NCBI GenBank assembly: GCA_026193555.1
Contig: JAPHUU010000374.1
Location: 1-6,277, forward strand
Length of the DNA: 6,277 bases
Direction: 5' to 3'
From: Rhodanobacter sp.
GTDB lineage: Bacteria > Pseudomonadota > Gammaproteobacteria > Xanthomonadales > Rhodanobacteraceae
The notes below the pieces were generated by a model that saw only the letters and a program-made list of their open reading frames with translations, ran no database searches and was not told the DNA's origin. The translations under genes were made by a program, and so were the position numbers. How positions within the stretch are numbered: the stretch's first letter is position 1; the number at the start of each line of letters is the position of its first letter. Positions 5,410 through 6,277 of the stretch are shown one piece after another.

Positions 5410-5865
5410 GTGAACATTTATTTGACGCTCGGCCTGGTGCTTCTGTTGCTGCTGCCGGCGGTTGCTCTGGGCTGGGCGCTGAGGCAGCGTCGGCACCTCG
5501 CGCAAGGCAGCCGCCGCCTGCAATATCTGCTGGATCTGGCCGACTGCCTGGAAGCCGACCTGAAGACCTGCCGGGCTCGTCTGCAGCAAGCCCATGCGGT
5601 GATGTCACTGAACCCCGACCTCCCGGCCGCCAGCGAGCAGGAGGCCCGCCAGGCAATCGACGCCGGCCTGCGCGCCTTGCTGCAGCAGCGCCTGTGGATA
5701 CGCGACCACTCGGCCCAGGCCAGTCATGCCGAGCTGGACGATGCCGCCCGGTCGATGCAAACCACGCGTGAGCGTCTGCAGCCACTGCTGCAGGCGCTTA
5801 CCCAGGCGCAAAGCGATCTCAACAGTGCCATGCGCGAGCAGATTCGCAGGGATGCTGATTCGTGA
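5410..5865 (+). CDS. Small membrane-anchored coiled-coil protein of unknown function
   Basis: I do not recognise this protein. It has 151 residues. Residues about 3-24 are a strongly hydrophobic membrane segment followed by RQRRH, so the rest should face the cytoplasm (positive-inside rule). The remainder is helical in character and rich in Leu, Gln, Arg, Ala and Glu, with heptad-like stretches around 33-63 and 98-147, suggesting coiled coils. A more polar, Pro-containing linker lies near 66-75. Only one Cys pair (46, 54) is seen, not in a recognisable motif. The GTG at 5410 is the first usable start after the upstream in-frame stop at 5380, and no clear Shine-Dalgarno precedes it, so the start is less certain. 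Its last four bases overlap the start of the maf gene, implying translational coupling. Real coding is supported by the maf overlap and GC-rich third positions. Confidence 0.75.
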   Translation: MNIYLTLGLVLLLLLPAVALGWALRQRRHLAQGSRRLQYLLDLADCLEADLKTCRARLQQAHAVMSLNPDLPAASEQEARQAIDAGLRALLQQRLWIRDHSAQASHAELDDAARSMQTTRERLQPLLQALTQAQSDLNSAMREQIRRDADS

Positions 5866-6277
5866 CCACGCCACGCCTCGTGCTCGGCTCCACCTCGCGC
5901 TATCGCGCCGACCTGCTGCGCCGGCTCACCTCCGACTTCGAACAGCGCTCGCCCGGCACCGATGAAACCGCGTTGGCCGGCGAGGCACCGGCGGCTCGCG
6001 CACTGCGGCTGGCCATCGCCAAGGCTGAAGCGGCGGCCGACGGGTGCAGCCATGCCCTGGTGATCGGCTCCGACCAAGTGGCCGAACTTGACGGTCGGCT
6101 GTTGGACAAACCCGGCACGGCCACCAGCGCCCTCGCCCAGCTTGCCGCCAGTTCGGCCCGCACCGTGCAGTTCCATACCGCGCTTTGCCTGCTCGACACC
6201 CGCGATGGTCAGCGGCACACCCATGTCGATCACACCCACGTCCATTTCCGCCAACTCAACGACACCGAAATCGCCCG
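5862..6277 (+). CDS. Maf/YceF-type nucleotide pyrophosphatase, 5' part
   Basis: Maf proteins hydrolyse non-canonical or modified nucleoside triphosphates to monophosphates. The YceF branch prefers 7-methyl-GTP. The 138 codons in the window begin TTPRLVLGSTSRYRADLLRRL, the family phosphate-binding N-terminus (GSTSxxR). DET (34-36) and IGSDQVAELDGRLLDKPG follow, where Asp71 corresponds to the catalytic Asp of the SDQV motif. FHTALCLLDT and VDHTHVHFRQLNDTEIA match E. coli YceF better than the YhdE branch, and yceF also stands divergent to yceD in E. coli. The GTG at 5862 overlaps the upstream stop as GTGA and has CAGGGA about 9 nt before it. The gene runs off the right edge; the missing C-terminus is roughly 50-60 residues by family length. 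Confidence 0.9.
   Translation, partial: MTTPRLVLGSTSRYRADLLRRLTSDFEQRSPGTDETALAGEAPAARALRLAIAKAEAAADGCSHALVIGSDQVAELDGRLLDKPGTATSALAQLAASSARTVQFHTALCLLDTRDGQRHTHVDHTHVHFRQLNDTEIA

Overview
The window is a chromosomal fatty-acid-synthesis (fab) cluster from a GC-rich gammaproteobacterium. Gene order, the FabF/FabG/YceD sequences and the GC-rich third codon positions suggest Xanthomonadales, perhaps the Rhodanobacter/Dyella branch. That placement is inference, since no marker gene is present. I see no mobile element, CRISPR array, tRNA or rRNA.

Six genes plus a partial one lie on the minus strand. In transcription order (right to left) they are yceD (5262-4744), rpmF (4674-4480), fabH (4318-3344), fabD (3199-2252), fabG (2198-1455), acpP (1255-1016) and fabF (780 to beyond base 1). 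To the right, divergently on the plus strand, are a small membrane-anchored coiled-coil protein (5410-5865) and the 5' part of a Maf/YceF-type nucleotide pyrophosphatase (from 5862). This matches the Escherichia coli yceF/yceD-rpmF-plsX-fabH-fabD-fabG-acpP-fabF arrangement, but plsX is absent between rpmF and fabH.

The proteins form one pathway. FabD loads malonyl groups onto AcpP, FabH starts the chain from acetyl-CoA, FabG performs the first reduction of each cycle and FabF elongates. RpmF is ribosomal protein L32, and YceD is linked to it by position and to rRNA/ribosome biology by family.

Three points stand out. (1) fabF carries an in-frame TAG at 46-48 where relatives encode Glu. The frame continues with normal FabF sequence to the window edge, so this is a single-base nonsense change, a sequencing error or a readthrough codon. 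(2) Minus-strand intrinsic terminators or attenuators follow rpmF, fabH and acpP, so the cluster is split into several transcription units or attenuated steps. (3) yceD has a good promoter whose expected start lies only about 3 nt before its ATG, which suggests a nearly leaderless mRNA. I found no evidence of an entirely new biological system; the rest looks like ordinary core metabolism.
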